A model generated the notes under the pieces. It saw only the letters and a list, made by a program, of their open reading frames with translations, did not search any database and was not told the DNA's origin. A DNA stretch of 5,777 bases from an uncultured Dehalococcoidia bacterium (GTDB taxonomy: Bacteria > Chloroflexota > Dehalococcoidia > Lucifugimonadales > GCA-2712585), in contig CAJXDJ010000065.1 in assembly GCA_913052045.1 (NCBI GenBank), positions 1 through 5,777 on the forward strand, in the 5' to 3' direction. Both the position numbers and the translations under genes were made by a program. This document shows, piece by piece, positions 4,624-5,777 of the stretch (positions are counted from its first letter, which is position 1; the number at the start of each line of letters is the position of its first letter).

Positions 4624-5703
4624 ATGAAGATAGTTCACCAAAGTTTATTTAGAGCCCGCGAGGTTTTCTATGGTTGGTGGATAGTCTTGTCCGGTGGGGT
4701 TCTATTGTCCATGTCTTCCGGTCTATTTAATACTGGATTCGGTTTCTATGTTAGGCCTATTAGTCAACAATTTGGTTGGAGCACCACAGTAATTTCAGGA
4801 GCAGTCTCGTTATCCAGATTCGAGGGTGGAATTTTAGGCCCTGTAGAAGGGTTTTTAATTCAAAAATTTGGTACAAGAGGGATTATTGGATTTGGGCTAC
4901 TGTGCTTTGGGGCTGGGTTTATTCTTTTGAGCGAAACTAACGGTTCCATTCCGATCTATTATGTGTCGTTTTTATTGATGTCTGTTGGATCAACTTTAGG
5001 GACTTGGTCTCCTGTAATGGCAAGTATAAACAACTGGTTTGATAATAATCGAACTAAGGCAATTAGTTTTACTATGGTTGGCATGGGGCTTGGAGGGCTT
5101 TTTTGGACTCCTTTGGTAGGGTTATCTATAGAGAGATTTGAATGGCAACAAACAGCCTTTGTGTCAGGAATAATTATTATGGGTATAGGATTGCCACTTT
5201 CCAGATTGGTTAGGACCAATCCGGAGCCATATGGGTATTTACCAGACGGCGTTTCTGATAATATCCCGAGCGTTTCCTCGCGTAGCGTATTTCTGGATCA
5301 GAATCGAGACTATGATTATACGTTACGTGAGGCTTTAGCAACGAGATCATTCTGGTTGATGTCTTGGGGACATTCTTTGGCCTTGATGACGGTAGCAGCT
5401 ATTGGTCTTCATCTTGTACCCTACCTTCAATCTGACCTGGGATTTTCTATAGGGATCGTGATTCAATTCACACTTATATTGACATTTACTCAAATATTAA
5501 GTCACCTTTTAGGAGGGTTTTATGGAAATAAATTCCCCAAGAAATATATTGCTGCAATTACAATGTTTGGGCATGCTATAGCATTGTTGATCTTGGCCAC
5601 TGCAGTATCTTATTGGCAGGTTATGCTTGCGTTGATCATTCAAGGGATTTCATGGGAAAAGCAACTTTCTGAAGAAATCTTTAACGTTTGCCCGGGCCGC
5701 TAG
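4624..5703 (+). CDS. MFS transporter, truncated at the C-terminus (359 aa)
   Basis: Paralogue of the preceding permease, sharing the FYGW start, a WF-x-x-x-R-x-x-A block at 138-146, the TPLVGLSIERFEWQQTA segment at 162-178, the YLPDG end of helix 6 and the TLREALATRSFW entry to helix 7 (233-244). Helices 1-10 are recognisable, but similarity stops at about residue 344 (GISW), and a hydrophilic tail of 15 residues follows before the stop. Aligned to its neighbour, about 80 residues carrying helices 11-12 are missing, so a working transporter is doubtful. Neither other frame downstream restores the expected sequence. Both copies of motif A lack their acidic residue: GFLIQKFGTR at 76-85 has Gln80, and GFYGNKFPKK at 298-307 has Asn302. 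The ribosome binding site is weak. Likely cotranscribed with the upstream permease. It could be a pseudogene, the product of a deletion, or the result of misassembly near the sequence end. Confidence 0.7.
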   Translation: MKIVHQSLFRAREVFYGWWIVLSGGVLLSMSSGLFNTGFGFYVRPISQQFGWSTTVISGAVSLSRFEGGILGPVEGFLIQKFGTRGIIGFGLLCFGAGFILLSETNGSIPIYYVSFLLMSVGSTLGTWSPVMASINNWFDNNRTKAISFTMVGMGLGGLFWTPLVGLSIERFEWQQTAFVSGIIIMGIGLPLSRLVRTNPEPYGYLPDGVSDNIPSVSSRSVFLDQNRDYDYTLREALATRSFWLMSWGHSLALMTVAAIGLHLVPYLQSDLGFSIGIVIQFTLILTFTQILSHLLGGFYGNKFPKKYIAAITMFGHAIALLILATAVSYWQVMLALIIQGISWEKQLSEEIFNVCPGR

Positions 5704-5724
5704 CAATTATTGAAGAAACCTTTA
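5670..5724. repeat. Imperfect 14-base direct repeat around the truncated MFS end
   Basis: TGAAGAAATCTTTA (5670-5683) and TGAAGAAACCTTTA (5711-5724) match at 13 of 14 positions, 41 bases apart. They flank a GC-rich stretch with GCCCGGGC and the stop codon of the truncated permease. They lie just past the point where permease similarity ends. Confidence 0.5.
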
Positions 5725-5777
5725 TGAAATAACCCACCTGCGGTGATAGGAGTGGGGCTGGGGGACTGGGGGGCCTT

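Overview
The window looks like a stretch of a mid-GC bacterial chromosome, most likely a metagenome-derived Chloroflexota relative (SAR202/Dehalococcoidia-like). That assignment is an inference. It rests on a septum-formation-type lipoprotein, an arylsulfotransferase-like lipoprotein hung on a Thr/Pro (TPTPT) linker, and tandem 'FYGW'-type MFS permeases, a mix I associate with that phylum. No marker gene in the window fixes the taxonomy.

Layout. Positions 1-145 hold no intact gene; a minus-strand reading frame running off the left edge looks like a membrane-protein N-terminus broken by one base. Positions 146-595 (minus) encode a small lipoprotein of the septum formation family. Positions 596-1144 form a 549-base divergent gap with no convincing gene. 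It holds a candidate promoter for the lipoprotein, a start-less coding-like remnant (734-895) and several hairpins, the strongest at 944-991 and 1090-1110. Positions 1145-2413 (plus) encode a secreted or anchored beta-propeller lipoprotein of the arylsulfotransferase type. A small excisionase/MerR-like helix-turn-helix protein follows directly (about 2400-2795). A tRNA-Leu(CAA) gene with an encoded CCA lies at 2901-2986 (minus) with its own extended -10 promoter. Positions 2987-3278 contain a perfect 13-bp inverted repeat (3011-3023/3079-3091) but no gene. Two co-directional, paralogous MFS permeases follow: a complete one (3279-4550) and one that loses its last two membrane segments (4624-5703). 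The final ~120 bases do not look like a continuation of the second permease and end in a G-rich run, so a pseudogene, a rearrangement or a poor contig end are all possible.

How the parts fit. The two permeases probably form one transcription unit moving small organic anions or similar solutes; substrates cannot be read from sequence. The two lipoproteins act at the cell surface, but nothing ties them to the permeases in one pathway. The helix-turn-helix gene beside a tRNA gene, with an ATGA-coupled reading frame that runs into the tRNA and two 12-bp tandem duplications nearby, could be the scar of an integrative element. No integrase and no duplicated attachment site is visible. I see no clear new multi-gene system; the oddities are listed as separate findings.
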